Assembly: GCA_044222195.1 (NCBI GenBank)
Contig: JBGANS010000008.1
Location: forward strand, 62,001 to 126,000
Source: JAHBXE01 sp044222195
GTDB taxonomy: Bacteria; Planctomycetota; Phycisphaerae; Phycisphaerales; UBA1924
DNA length: 64,000 bases
Direction of reading: 5' to 3'
In this document: positions 52,747 through 62,978 of the stretch, in pieces
Layout of the letters: every line of letters begins with the position of its first letter
Position numbering within the stretch: the first letter of the stretch is position 1
Made by a program: the position numbers and the translations under genes
Notes under the pieces: model-generated
What the model saw: only the letters and a program-made list of their open reading frames with translations
Told to the model about the DNA's origin: nothing
Databases searched by the model: none

Positions 52747-55128
52747 TCAGGTGCATCCCGCGGCGTACGTATCGATGAAGCACTGGAAGTCGTTGGCGGT
52801 GAGTGTCGGCGAGCCTGTCGAGCCGTCGCAGTTGGCGTAGGACAGCCCCGCGGCGTAGGCGTTTATGAAGCACTGGAAGTCGTTGGCCGTGAGGAGCGGA
52901 GCACCGGTGCTGGCGTCGCAGTTGGCGTAGCAGGAGGGTGGCACGATGGGAAGAGGGGACCGCCAGGCGCCGCGTCCATAGGTGCCGGCGGTAATGGTGT
53001 TCGCGACGCGGTCGATCGCGAGGTCGCCGATGTTCACGTTGGGCAGGTCGGCTCCATCCTTGAGCCAGGTGGCGCCGTGGTCGGTGGAGCGATAGACGCC
53101 GGCGCCCGAGCCGACCCAGAGGTGCGGAGGGCTGAAGCGCCAGTCCACTTCGAGTGCGGTCGCGCGGACGCCGGTCGGGAGCGTGCCGGTCACGCTGGTC
53201 CAGGAGACGCCGGAGTTGGCGGTGCGGAGGACGCGGTTTCCGCTGGAGTTCGCGTTGCTCACGTAGGCGGTGGCGGGATCGGTCGGGCTGATCATGATGT
53301 CCGAGATGCCGCCGGACGGGAGGCCCGTGGACCTGTTGTTCCATATGGATGCGTCGGTCGTGACGTACACCGCGCCGTTGGAACTGCCGGTGTAGATGGT
53401 GTTCGGGAATCCCTGGGCGACGGCGATGGCGTTGAGCGTGCCGCCGTTGGCGACGCTGGTGGTGCTGATGGCGGTCCACGTGGCGGTGGTGTCGGCGGCG
53501 GTGTTTCGCCAGACCCGGTTGGTGCCGCCGAGGAGCGTGCGCGGGTTGTTGGGGTCCATGACCAGCGGGGCGATGAAGTTGCGGGAATCGCCGGACCAGG
53601 CGCCGGAGATGTCGGTGGTCGACGATCCCGGCCGGTAGCGGTACACCGTGAGATACACGTAGGTCATGTAGCGGCGCAAGGGGTCGTTGCGGTCGAACGC
53701 GCAGAAGCCGCCGTCACCGGAGAGAAGCTGCGGCCACGCGGTGCTCGCGGAGGTGCGGCCGATGCTGCCGTTGTCCTGGGTGCCGCCGACGGCCTGGTTG
53801 GGATCGGTCGGGTGGAGGGCGATGTTGTAGAGCTGGACGGCGTTGAGAGTTGCGTTGCAGTTGACCCAGGTCGTTCCGCCGTTTGTGGACTTCCAGACGC
53901 CGCCATCGTTGCCGACCCACACGGTGCTTGCAGGCCCGAAGGCGATGCACTGCTGATCGGGATGGAGTTGCCCGCCGCCGGTGCCGACGGTGATATCCGT
54001 CCACGATGTGCCGCCATTGATGGTCTTGATCACACCCGCGGGTGCGTACGACGGGAAAACACCTCCGGCGTAGACGGTGTTCTCGTTGGCGGGATCGATG
54101 CCCACGAAGAGGTCGTACCAGCCCTGGGGAGAGGGGTAGTTGGGTGTGCTCGTCACCTGCGTCCACGTGCCGCCGCCGTCAATGGTCTTGAAGTGCCCAA
54201 GGAGGCCGTTGCTGCCGTCGACGAAGCCTGCGTGCAGAACCTGGGGATTGGACTTTGAGATGGAGAGCGCGATTCGATTGACGCCGGTGGCCGGCAGGCC
54301 GGTGGTGAGTTTGACGGGCGAGGGTCCGCCTGTCGTTGACCGGTAGATGCCGTCGCCATGGCGCGCGATGTAGACCGTTTGCGTGTTGGTCAGATTCAGC
54401 GCAAGATCGGAACAGGCTCCCGACAAGTTCGTAGTCCACGTTGAGCCGCCGTTGGTGCTTCGCACGTAGCCCGAGCCGCCGCTGGCGTGGATGATCTGCG
54501 TGTTGGTGGGATCAACGATGATGCGGCTGATGCGCGAACCGACCTGGGCGGTCGTCGCGATGCGGGTCCATGTCACCCCGGCGTCGAGGCTGCGGAAGAG
54601 GCCGTCACCGGCGCTCTGCGTGGGGTACTCGCCGGTGCCGGCGTAGACCGTGGTGGGTGTCATGGGATCCACCGCGATCGCCCCCATGTTCAGCACCGAG
54701 AGCTCGTCCGTCATGGGCGTCCACGTCGTTCCGCCGTTGGTGGTCTTCCAAACGCCTCCGGAGGCCGCGGCGAGGTAGACGGTGTTGGCGTCGGTCGGGT
54801 GAGGTGCGATGCCGATGACGCGGCCGCCGGCGTTGGCGGTTCCGCTCCAGAACTCGCCGGTGATGGGCCGCGGGCCGAGCGAGGTCCACACTCCGGGGCC
54901 GTCGGTCGGCGGCGGGCGGAGCATGTCGCGGGCGGTCCAGCCGGGCACGGGCTCGCCGATGATCTTCCAATACCCGGGAGGTGGCGGGCCCATCTCGGGC
55001 TTCTCCATCTCGACGGGAAAGTCCACAACGGCGGGCGTCGGACCGTCCCACCGGCTCTCTTCAAAGCGACTTTGCGCGCACCCGGCCAGCAGGGACACCA
55101 GCAGCGCGGCGGACAGTGTTCGCTTCAT
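52747..55128 (-). CDS. Lipoprotein VPS10/sialidase-type propeller with GC-type dockerin-like tail
   Basis: The 793-residue protein starts MKRTLSAALLVSLLAGCAQS, a lipoprotein signal with Cys17. Many Asp-box blades follow (KTTNGGTTWTPMTDELSV, RSLDAGVTWTRIATTAQ, KTIDGGGTWTQVTSTPN, KSTNGGTTWVNCN, RSTDHGATWLKDGADLP), as in WD40/YVTN-VPS10-like or xyloglucanase-type propellers. The end is the paired dockerin-like repeat (CYANCDASTGAPLLTANDFQ, ANCDGSTGSPTLTANDFQCF). ATG 55128 is used; the open frame continues upstream without a good start. It may be a surface-tethered partner of the other dockerin proteins. Catalytic role unknown. Confidence 0.8.
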   Translation of the reverse strand: MKRTLSAALLVSLLAGCAQSRFEESRWDGPTPAVVDFPVEMEKPEMGPPPPGYWKIIGEPVPGWTARDMLRPPPTDGPGVWTSLGPRPITGEFWSGTANAGGRVIGIAPHPTDANTVYLAAASGGVWKTTNGGTTWTPMTDELSVLNMGAIAVDPMTPTTVYAGTGEYPTQSAGDGLFRSLDAGVTWTRIATTAQVGSRISRIIVDPTNTQIIHASGGSGYVRSTNGGSTWTTNLSGACSDLALNLTNTQTVYIARHGDGIYRSTTGGPSPVKLTTGLPATGVNRIALSISKSNPQVLHAGFVDGSNGLLGHFKTIDGGGTWTQVTSTPNYPSPQGWYDLFVGIDPANENTVYAGGVFPSYAPAGVIKTINGGTSWTDITVGTGGGQLHPDQQCIAFGPASTVWVGNDGGVWKSTNGGTTWVNCNATLNAVQLYNIALHPTDPNQAVGGTQDNGSIGRTSASTAWPQLLSGDGGFCAFDRNDPLRRYMTYVYLTVYRYRPGSSTTDISGAWSGDSRNFIAPLVMDPNNPRTLLGGTNRVWRNTAADTTATWTAISTTSVANGGTLNAIAVAQGFPNTIYTGSSNGAVYVTTDASIWNNRSTGLPSGGISDIMISPTDPATAYVSNANSSGNRVLRTANSGVSWTSVTGTLPTGVRATALEVDWRFSPPHLWVGSGAGVYRSTDHGATWLKDGADLPNVNIGDLAIDRVANTITAGTYGRGAWRSPLPIVPPSCYANCDASTGAPLLTANDFQCFINAYAAGLSYANCDGSTGSPTLTANDFQCFIDTYAAGCT

Positions 55129-55238
55129 ACAAGTTCCCGTTGGCATGGGGCGGGCCGGACCGGCCGCCGCGGCAGACAAGGTACCCAAAGAACGGACAAT
55201 TGGAACCTGCTTCTGTACGCAGGGCGGCGCGTTCTGGT

Positions 55239-56213
55239 TTACCTGACCTTGCGGCACAGGAAAACGCCGTCAAGATGGGGACCGTTGCTGCCGCCGGAGG
55301 CGGTGTCGATGAGCTGGCAATAGGGAGCGATGTGGCGGTCGAAGAGGGCCATCATGCTTTCATCCCAGGACATGCAATATCGCGCATAACTGCGGAAGGA
55401 CTTTGAGAAGAGGCGTGGAGCGGGGGCGGGAGAAATCGCGGGGTAGTCGAATGAGATGTTCGCTTCGAAGGCGACGTCGAAGCCGTGTCGGCGGCCAATG
55501 GTCATGACTTCGTCTGCGCGGAAGAGGTGCTTGTCTTCGGCCTGCGACTTGTCCACATCACGCCGCGCGTAGAAGGCCATGGCGTTGGCGAAGTCGGCGA
55601 CCTTGCCGTGCTGGGTATTGCTCAGGGGCTTTCCGCCGGCAGCGGCGAGGGCGGGGAGGAACTGGATCATGGCCCCCATGAGCACGCATCCCTCGACGCA
55701 GGGCTCCTGGAAGGCGAGCATGCCGCCGGGGACGAGAACGCGGGAGGCGGAAGCGATGAAGGCATCGACGTCGAGCACGTGGTGGAGAGTGGCACGAAGA
55801 ACGACAAGCGAGAGGGACGAAGGGGGAAGACGATCGAGCTCTTCTCCCTTGAGCACGGCGTAGCAGGTGCGACCGTCATTGAGGCCCGCGGCGCGGGCTT
55901 TGGACTTGGTGATTCGGAGAAAGGGCGGTGAGGGATCGGTGATGATGGTGAGCGGGTAGGGCGAATCGGCGATGAGGCCGAGGGAGAGCAGGCCGGTGCC
56001 GCAGCCGAGTTCGAGCGCGGGGGCGGAACAATCCGCGGACGTGGCCTGGAGCATTTTGACGAGCCCCTGGCCGACGCGGAGGTTGCCGGCGTCGATGGGG
56101 TATTGCTTGTCGTAGTCGGCTTCGTCGTAGGTGTAGCGCCGCGCATCAGAGATGTGGATGAAGCCGTCTTCGGACGGGAGTCGGGCCAACCACGGTGGCA
56201 GGGGTGCGGTCAC
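55239..56213 (-). CDS. SAM-dependent methyltransferase
   Basis: The 324-residue protein has a Rossmann methyltransferase core: motif I LELGCGTGLLSLGLI, a following acidic TIITDPSPPFL, and VVLRATLHHVLDVDAFIASASRVLVPGGMLAFQEP around motifs II-III. The last 100 residues form a C-terminal helical cap. Start GTG 56213 has GGAGG seven bases upstream. The substrate is unknown. It lies 20 nt downstream of mutY on the same strand. Confidence 0.82.
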   Translation of the reverse strand: MTAPLPPWLARLPSEDGFIHISDARRYTYDEADYDKQYPIDAGNLRVGQGLVKMLQATSADCSAPALELGCGTGLLSLGLIADSPYPLTIITDPSPPFLRITKSKARAAGLNDGRTCYAVLKGEELDRLPPSSLSLVVLRATLHHVLDVDAFIASASRVLVPGGMLAFQEPCVEGCVLMGAMIQFLPALAAAGGKPLSNTQHGKVADFANAMAFYARRDVDKSQAEDKHLFRADEVMTIGRRHGFDVAFEANISFDYPAISPAPAPRLFSKSFRSYARYCMSWDESMMALFDRHIAPYCQLIDTASGGSNGPHLDGVFLCRKVR

Positions 56214-56233
56214 GGATTCGCCTCCGGGGGAGG

Positions 56234-57301
56234 TTAGCGCTCTGGACTCAGGAGGATCCGGCGTTGCGGGCTGGAGAGCGCGAGGTTGGCGATTCGGGCT
56301 CGCGAAACGAATCGTCGACCGGGGTGGCGACCGTGCGGCACTTCGGACGCCTGCCACACGGTGAATCGCACATCGCGATGCGAAGTACCGTGGTGAAAAC
56401 GGGAGCGGCGGACGACGGGAGCACCGATCCAGTTGGCGACTTCTGCCGCTCGTGCCGCGCGGTCGGCCCGTTCCCAGGTCGGGGCCTGCCACAGGCCGGC
56501 CCACATGCCTGAATCGGGGCGTTTCTCGACCAGAAGGCGGCCCGCGGCATCCGAAATCACGACGGCTTCGCAGAAGCGTCGAGATTGGACGGCCGGCGCT
56601 TTGGACCGGGGGATCTTGTTCTGAATGGAGAGCCGAAAGGCCTGGCAATGCCGAGAGACGGGGCACTGGTCGCACACCGGATTGCGAGGAGTACAGACGA
56701 CCGCGCCGAGTTCCATCAGGCCTTCGTTGAGAAGCGCGGGATCGAGGCGAGACGCGTCGGCAGAGCGAACCAGCTGTTCCGCTTGCTTCCACGCCCAGGC
56801 CAAGCCAGAGGGACTTCCGTGGGCAAAGGCTTTGCCGCGAATCCTCATCAGCACGCGGGAGACGTTTCCGTCGACGATGGGTTCGGGCTTATGGAAGGCG
56901 ATTGAGCTGATGGCACCTGCGGTATAGCGGCCAATTCCGGGGAGGGTCAGAAGATCGGCGACGCCGTGAGGGATTGTGCCTTCAAAGCGGGTGACGACCT
57001 CTTTGGCGGCGTTGTGGAGGTTGCGGGCGCGGCGGTAGTAGCCGAGGCCGGACCAGTGGGACAGAACGCGATCCGTGCGGGCCTTGGCGAGGGCGGACAC
57101 TGTTGGGAAGGAGGCGATGAAGGCGGGGTACTTGTCCAGCACGCGGGTGACTTGGGTCTGCTGGAGCATGAACTCGGAAACAAGGGAGTGGTACGCATTG
57201 CGCGGCTGGGTTCGCCAAGGGAGGGGACGGCCGGCGGCTTTGAACCAGCGGGCGATCAACCGGGCCATGGCCGCATCACCCGCGGCGTCACGGGATGTCA
57301 T
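56234..57301 (-). CDS. mutY: Adenine DNA glycosylase MutY
   Basis: The 355-residue glycosylase removes adenine mispaired with 8-oxoguanine. It shows the helix-hairpin-helix LLTLPGIGRYTAGAISSIAF, the catalytic Asp in PIVDGNVSRVL, the 4Fe-4S Cys pattern C-x6-C-x2-C-x5-C (CTPRNPVCDQCPVSRHC), and a C-terminal Nudix-like 8-oxoG recognition domain (RRFCEAVVISDAAGRLLVEKRPDSGMWAGLWQAP). ATG 57301 overlaps the 3' end of the Nfu-like gene by 14 nt, so the two are translationally coupled. Methyltransferase gene follows. Confidence 0.94.
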   Translation of the reverse strand: MTSRDAAGDAAMARLIARWFKAAGRPLPWRTQPRNAYHSLVSEFMLQQTQVTRVLDKYPAFIASFPTVSALAKARTDRVLSHWSGLGYYRRARNLHNAAKEVVTRFEGTIPHGVADLLTLPGIGRYTAGAISSIAFHKPEPIVDGNVSRVLMRIRGKAFAHGSPSGLAWAWKQAEQLVRSADASRLDPALLNEGLMELGAVVCTPRNPVCDQCPVSRHCQAFRLSIQNKIPRSKAPAVQSRRFCEAVVISDAAGRLLVEKRPDSGMWAGLWQAPTWERADRAARAAEVANWIGAPVVRRSRFHHGTSHRDVRFTVWQASEVPHGRHPGRRFVSRARIANLALSSPQRRILLSPER

Positions 57302-57554
57302 GAAGCACCCGCTCGAAGGCCGTCTTGATTGATTTCCACTGGGCCTCGGGATGCTTGCCGAGGGTGATCCACTCCGGGTGGATAAGCAGGTTGGTGACGC
57401 CGGGGATCGCGAAGAGGCGGGAGCCGAGCGGGTCGGCGGCGGCAGAGTCGGCGGAGAAGAAGGACTTGGGCGTGTCGGTGATTCTGCCTGAGAGCACGCA
57501 CTTGATGGCGTTGGGGTTGGGCGTGTCCTGGTACGACTTAACGCTGAGGGGCAT
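57288..57554 (-). CDS. NifU N-terminal (Nfu/Scaffold) domain protein
   Basis: The 88-residue protein matches the Nfu N-terminal domain: TPNPNAIKCVLSG, then PLGSRLFAIPGVTNLLIHPEWITLGKHPEAQWKSIKTAFERVL. In full-length Nfu this domain precedes a CXXC Fe-S-binding domain, which is absent here. ATG 57554 has TACCAT eight bases upstream. Overlap with mutY, itself an Fe-S enzyme, suggests a link with cluster delivery, but this is an inference. Confidence 0.82.
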   Translation of the reverse strand: MPLSVKSYQDTPNPNAIKCVLSGRITDTPKSFFSADSAAADPLGSRLFAIPGVTNLLIHPEWITLGKHPEAQWKSIKTAFERVLHDIP

Positions 57555-57643
57555 GGGGCGGGATGGTAATCGGGCGAGGGCGGGAGGGCGAAAAGGCCCG
57601 GGTTCGACACGTGCCGGAGGGGCTTGAGCGGTAGACTCATGGA

Positions 57644-57700
57644 ATGATGCCCGCGGGTCCGACGAATGGACTGCGCAACAGGGGAGTGCATGAAGTTTGA
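57644..57700 (+). CDS. Possible leaderless upstream peptide overlapping cdaA start
   Basis: TAGACT (57632-57637) is followed by six bases and ATG 57644, the same arrangement as other start-abutting promoters here. The ORF encodes MMPAGPTNGLRNRGVHEV and its stop codon overlaps the first bases of cdaA (start 57690). It may be a translated leader that couples to cdaA. The evidence is only positional. Confidence 0.3.
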   Translation: MMPAGPTNGLRNRGVHEV

Positions 57701-58625
57701 CCGTCTCCATGGCCTGCTGGATCGACTGACGTCCTACCCGCTGTGGGAGGTCGGGGTTGAGCTGCTGCTGATCGGGCTGGTCGTGTTTGTCGTGACCCGG
57801 TTTGTCAAGGGCACGAGGGCGGCCGGCGCGCTCAAGGGCATGTTCGTGATCCTGCTGCTGGCGACGCTGGTGGCACGCGTGTTTGGCGGAGGGGAAACGT
57901 TTCAGCGGTTGGCATTCCTGTATGACCGCTTTCTTGCGGTGGTTGCGATCGGGTTGCTGATCATCTTCCAGCCGGAGTTGCGGCGGGCGCTGATCCGGCT
58001 GGGCGAATCAGGATTTTTCAGGAGCGGGTCGCCGCAGGTGACGGAGGCGGTGGATGCGATCGCGGATGCGGCGGCGTATCTGTCCAAGTCTCGCTTCGGG
58101 GCGATCTTTGTCATTCAGCGGCAGACGAACCTGGACAGCATCGTCGAGGGCGGGACAGTGCTGGATGCGGCGCTGACGTCGCAGCTTTTGAAGACCATCT
58201 TCTTTCCGGGGACGGCGCTGCACGATCTGGCGGTGGTGATCCGGGGGAGCGTTGTTCACGCCGCGGGTGTGCAGCTTCCACTGGCCGACCCGTCGGACAT
58301 GCCGGATGCGACGCTGGGCTCGCGGCACCGGGCGGCGGTGGGGCTGACCAAGGAGAGCGACGCGCTGGTGACGATCGTGAGCGAGGAGACGGGGCACATC
58401 CGCATCGCGGAGCACGGACGGTTGTCCGAACCGATGGCGCGCGATGACCTTTCTTCAGAGCTGCTGCGACGGCTGCACTTGAGCGGGCAGGTGCGGTCAG
58501 AGATGCAGGAGCCTCAGACCGCGCACGAGCAGACGATGACGACGATGGTGATGGCCCCGACGATCGCCGAGGCGCCGACGGTGGCCGAGGCGCCGACCTC
58601 CAAGTCCAAGGAGGATGCGGCGTGA
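57690..58625 (+). CDS. cdaA: Diadenylate cyclase CdaA
   Basis: The 311-residue protein makes cyclic di-AMP. It has three N-terminal membrane helices (about 14-95, VGVELLLIGLVVFVVTRFV), a coiled segment, and the DAC domain (about 110-260) with the RHR motif in GSRHRAAVG (Arg212-Arg214). The usual DGA motif reads D179-L180-A181 (LHDLAVVIRG), an unusual Gly to Leu change. A C-terminal tail is Thr/Ala-rich. GGGGAG precedes ATG 57690. The gene overlaps the CdaR-like gene by four bases (GTGA), the normal cdaA-cdaR pairing. Confidence 0.88.
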   Translation: MKFDRLHGLLDRLTSYPLWEVGVELLLIGLVVFVVTRFVKGTRAAGALKGMFVILLLATLVARVFGGGETFQRLAFLYDRFLAVVAIGLLIIFQPELRRALIRLGESGFFRSGSPQVTEAVDAIADAAAYLSKSRFGAIFVIQRQTNLDSIVEGGTVLDAALTSQLLKTIFFPGTALHDLAVVIRGSVVHAAGVQLPLADPSDMPDATLGSRHRAAVGLTKESDALVTIVSEETGHIRIAEHGRLSEPMARDDLSSELLRRLHLSGQVRSEMQEPQTAHEQTMTTMVMAPTIAEAPTVAEAPTSKSKEDAA

Positions 58626-59692
58626 GCGACTCGGGGTATGCACGCGAGGGAGTGTGGTCGCAGGTCAAGTCCGCGGGGGTGGTGGCGGTCATCACGGTGC
58701 TGATCTGGTTGCTGGCCGAGTCGGAGAGCCTGCGGACCGAGAAGGTCCGGGTTGAAGTTCAGTTCCGGGCGGATTCGGTGTCGAACCGGCTGGTGCGTGT
58801 GCCGCCGAACCAGGACTTCACCGGGAGCGTGTCGATCCGGCTGCAGGGGCCGAACGCGCGGGTGGATGCGCTGGCGGCGGCGCTGCGGAAGTCGATCTGG
58901 CTGGAACCGGGGATGGAGGGCGTGTCGGGAAAGCCGGGCGAGCACTCGGTCAACCTGGAGGCGGCGCTGCGGGCGCTGCCGCTGATCCGCGAATCGGCGG
59001 TGAGCATCCGCGAAGTGGAGCCGGCGACGGCGACGATCGTGGTGGACGGCCTGACGACCCGGGAGCTGCCAGTCAAGATCATCGTGCCTGAGGGCCAGAC
59101 GCTGGATGGTTCGCCGGAAGCCTCGCCGGCGACGGTGAAGGTGACGATCCCGGAGTCGGCGGCGAAAGAACTGCCGCCGGAGGCCGCGGCGATCGCGAGG
59201 CTGGATGCGGAGTCGCTGACGCGGCTGCCGGAAGGCCGTCGTGGAACTCTGAACAACATTCCGCTGGAACTGCCAGAGCCGGTGTGGTCGATGGAGGGCG
59301 TGGCGCTGAACCCGGCGCAGGTGTCGGTGACGCTGCGGCTGCGGTCGCGGGTGGATGTCTACACGGTTCCGGCGGTGCAGGTGCAGCTGCGCCTGCCGAT
59401 TGATGCGGCGGGGAAGTACGAGTTGGATTCGGACACGAAGGAACTCAAGGACATCACGGTGGTGGGCCCGATCGACCTGATTGGGCAGATCAAGTCGGGG
59501 AAGCTGGTGCCCGTCGCCGCGATCCCGTTGACAACACAGGAATTGGAGCAGGCCGCGACTTCGGGACAGGTGCTGACGAAGGAGCCGGTGTTCAGCGATA
59601 TCCCGACGCCGCTGACCTTTGAAACCAAGCAGAAGGTGGTGAGGATTCTGGTTCGGAAGCGGGAGACCCCATCAGGTTCCGTACCGAAGTAA
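58622..59692 (+). CDS. cdaR: YbbR-domain protein (CdaR-like)
   Basis: The 356-residue protein has one N-terminal membrane helix (VVAVITVLIWLLAESESL) and a periplasmic part with YbbR-like repeats (VRVEVQFRADSVSNRLVRVPPNQDFTGSVSIRLQGP; ...IPLTTQELEQAATSGQVLTKEPVFSDIPTPL). In Firmicutes CdaR controls CdaA activity from outside the membrane. The start GTG overlaps the cdaA stop (GTGA). The gene symbol is by position and domain; the regulatory role here is inferred. Confidence 0.8.
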   Translation: MSDSGYAREGVWSQVKSAGVVAVITVLIWLLAESESLRTEKVRVEVQFRADSVSNRLVRVPPNQDFTGSVSIRLQGPNARVDALAAALRKSIWLEPGMEGVSGKPGEHSVNLEAALRALPLIRESAVSIREVEPATATIVVDGLTTRELPVKIIVPEGQTLDGSPEASPATVKVTIPESAAKELPPEAAAIARLDAESLTRLPEGRRGTLNNIPLELPEPVWSMEGVALNPAQVSVTLRLRSRVDVYTVPAVQVQLRLPIDAAGKYELDSDTKELKDITVVGPIDLIGQIKSGKLVPVAAIPLTTQELEQAATSGQVLTKEPVFSDIPTPLTFETKQKVVRILVRKRETPSGSVPK

Positions 59693-59867
59693 CGCGGCCG
59701 CGGGGGCGGGCCGGGGTGCTCGGATTGGGGCGGAGTGCGCCGGCTCATCTTGAGCGATGAAGAATTGGGAAATCCGGGGCGAGTTGTCTACCCTTCTGCC
59801 CCCCTGACCGGGCGAGTTTCCGGTCGGGGTTCGTTCATTCCGCATCCACCGGCCCAAGGACCTTCCC

Positions 59868-61424
<1,557 letters not shown>

Positions 61425-61454
61425 TCGCGGCGTTCTTTCACAATGCAGAATCAC

Positions 61455-61477
61455 GGCCGCCTTCGGGCGGCCTTTTT
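61455..61477 (+). terminator. Intrinsic terminator after atpA
   Basis: The stem GGCCGCC / GGCGGCC with a TTCG loop is followed by TTTTT. It lies about 30 nt after the atpA stop codon. Confidence 0.9.
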
Positions 61478-61596
61478 GTTCATGGAGCCTGCTTCTGCGT
61501 CTCAGAGCAGGCGGTTCCATTGGATGGGGATTGGCGCAGGAGGCCGGCCCATTACACTGGATGCTGACGACCAAGAAATCAACGAGGAATCGCACC

Positions 61597-62826
61597 ATGC
61601 CTAATTCCGTCACACCATTTCGGGTTCTTTGCCGAGTTGGGCTTGGCTCAGCGGTGGCCGGTTTCGGGGCGCTCACATCTGCGGCCAACGCCCAGTGGTC
61701 AGTGGTCAACCTGCACCCCACGGGCGCGCCTCAGTCCAATGGAATGGGCGTGGGGAACGGGCAGCAGGTGGGGTTTGCTTCGAGCTCGGGTGCAGACGTC
61801 GCTTCGCTGTGGAGCGGGTCGGCGGCTTCTTGGGTCAATCTGAATCCAACCGGCGCGGCACAGTCGCATGCGTATGCGGCCTCTTCAGGGCAGCAGGTGG
61901 GCGATGCGTTTGTCAGTAACCAGTTGCGGGCGAGCCTATGGACAGGGGCCGCGGGGACGTGGGTGGATCTGAGCCCGACGGGGACGTTTCGATCGCTGGC
62001 GCTGGGTGTGTCGGGGGGGCAGCAGGTTGGCAACGCGCGAATCGGGCTGTTCGATCATGCGGGGTTCTGGACTGGGTCGGCGGGGACGTGGACGGATCTG
62101 CACCCGGCGACGGCGACCGTTTCGACGGCGAATGCGACGACCGGCACGGTGCAGGTGGGAAACGCGGTGTTCAACAATGTGCAGCACGCGGGTTCGTGGA
62201 TGGGAACGGCGGCGAGCTGGGCGGACTTGCACCCGACGGCCATCGGCGCAACGGGGTCGGACGCGCGAGCGGTGAATGGGGTGGGCATCGCCGGTTACGT
62301 GGCGGGCGTGAGCGGGCATGCATCGCACGCGTGCCTGTGGAGCGGCGTGGGGCCTTCCTTTGTTGACTTGAACCCGGCGGGGTCGACCGAGTCGCAGGCG
62401 CTCGGCGTGTTCGGGGGTGTGCAGGTGGGGTATGTGCGCATCAACAGCGGGCAGAGCGTGGCGAGCCTGTGGCGCGGCACGGCGGCGTCGTGGGAGGACC
62501 TTTCCATAGCGCTGCCGGGGGCATGGGTGGCGACTCGCGCCGAGAACGTGTGGGCGGATGCGGTCACCATTTCGATCGTCGGTCACGGCTTCAACCTGGG
62601 CAACAACCGTCGCGAGGCGATTCTGTGGACGCGGCCCAAGTGCTATGCGAACTGCGATGGGTCATCGGGATCGCCGGCGCTGACGGCCAACGACTTTCAG
62701 TGTTTCATCAACAAGTACGCCGCGAACGACCCGTATGCGAACTGTGACAGTTCCACGGGGACGCCGAAGCTGACGGCGAACGACTTCCAGTGCTTCATCA
62801 ACGCGTACGCGGCGGGGTGCCCGTAG
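61597..62826 (+). CDS. Secreted HAF-like repeat protein with GC-type dockerin-like tail
   Basis: The 409-residue protein has a signal peptide (to about residue 33, SAANAQ-WSVV) and about seven repeats of the pattern W..LHPTGA.QS...G...GQQVG......ASLW.G.A.SW, resembling the extracellular HAF repeat. The last 54 residues are the paired dockerin-like module (CYANCDGSSGSPALTANDFQ, ANCDSSTGTPKLTANDFQCF). ATG 61597 has GAGG eight bases upstream; a TACACT at 61553 would give a leader of about 30 nt. Function unknown. Confidence 0.78.
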   Translation: MPNSVTPFRVLCRVGLGSAVAGFGALTSAANAQWSVVNLHPTGAPQSNGMGVGNGQQVGFASSSGADVASLWSGSAASWVNLNPTGAAQSHAYAASSGQQVGDAFVSNQLRASLWTGAAGTWVDLSPTGTFRSLALGVSGGQQVGNARIGLFDHAGFWTGSAGTWTDLHPATATVSTANATTGTVQVGNAVFNNVQHAGSWMGTAASWADLHPTAIGATGSDARAVNGVGIAGYVAGVSGHASHACLWSGVGPSFVDLNPAGSTESQALGVFGGVQVGYVRINSGQSVASLWRGTAASWEDLSIALPGAWVATRAENVWADAVTISIVGHGFNLGNNRREAILWTRPKCYANCDGSSGSPALTANDFQCFINKYAANDPYANCDSSTGTPKLTANDFQCFINAYAAGCP

Positions 62827-62872
62827 AGACGCCCAGGCCAGGGGCAGGTAAGTCCACCGCGCTCAACGACTT

Positions 62873-62895
62873 GGCGTGCCGACGCCCGGTTTTTC
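62873..62895 (+). terminator. Weak intrinsic terminator
   Basis: GGCGT / ACGCC with a four-base loop is followed by CGG and TTTTT. It lies about 45 nt after the dockerin gene and before the next gene. Confidence 0.4.
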
Positions 62896-62978
62896 ATTTG
62901 AATCCGCGATCTCGATGATCCCATTCCGCGGCGAAGGGTGTGGACCTTTGTACAGCGATCCATGTGAGGAGGCACACC

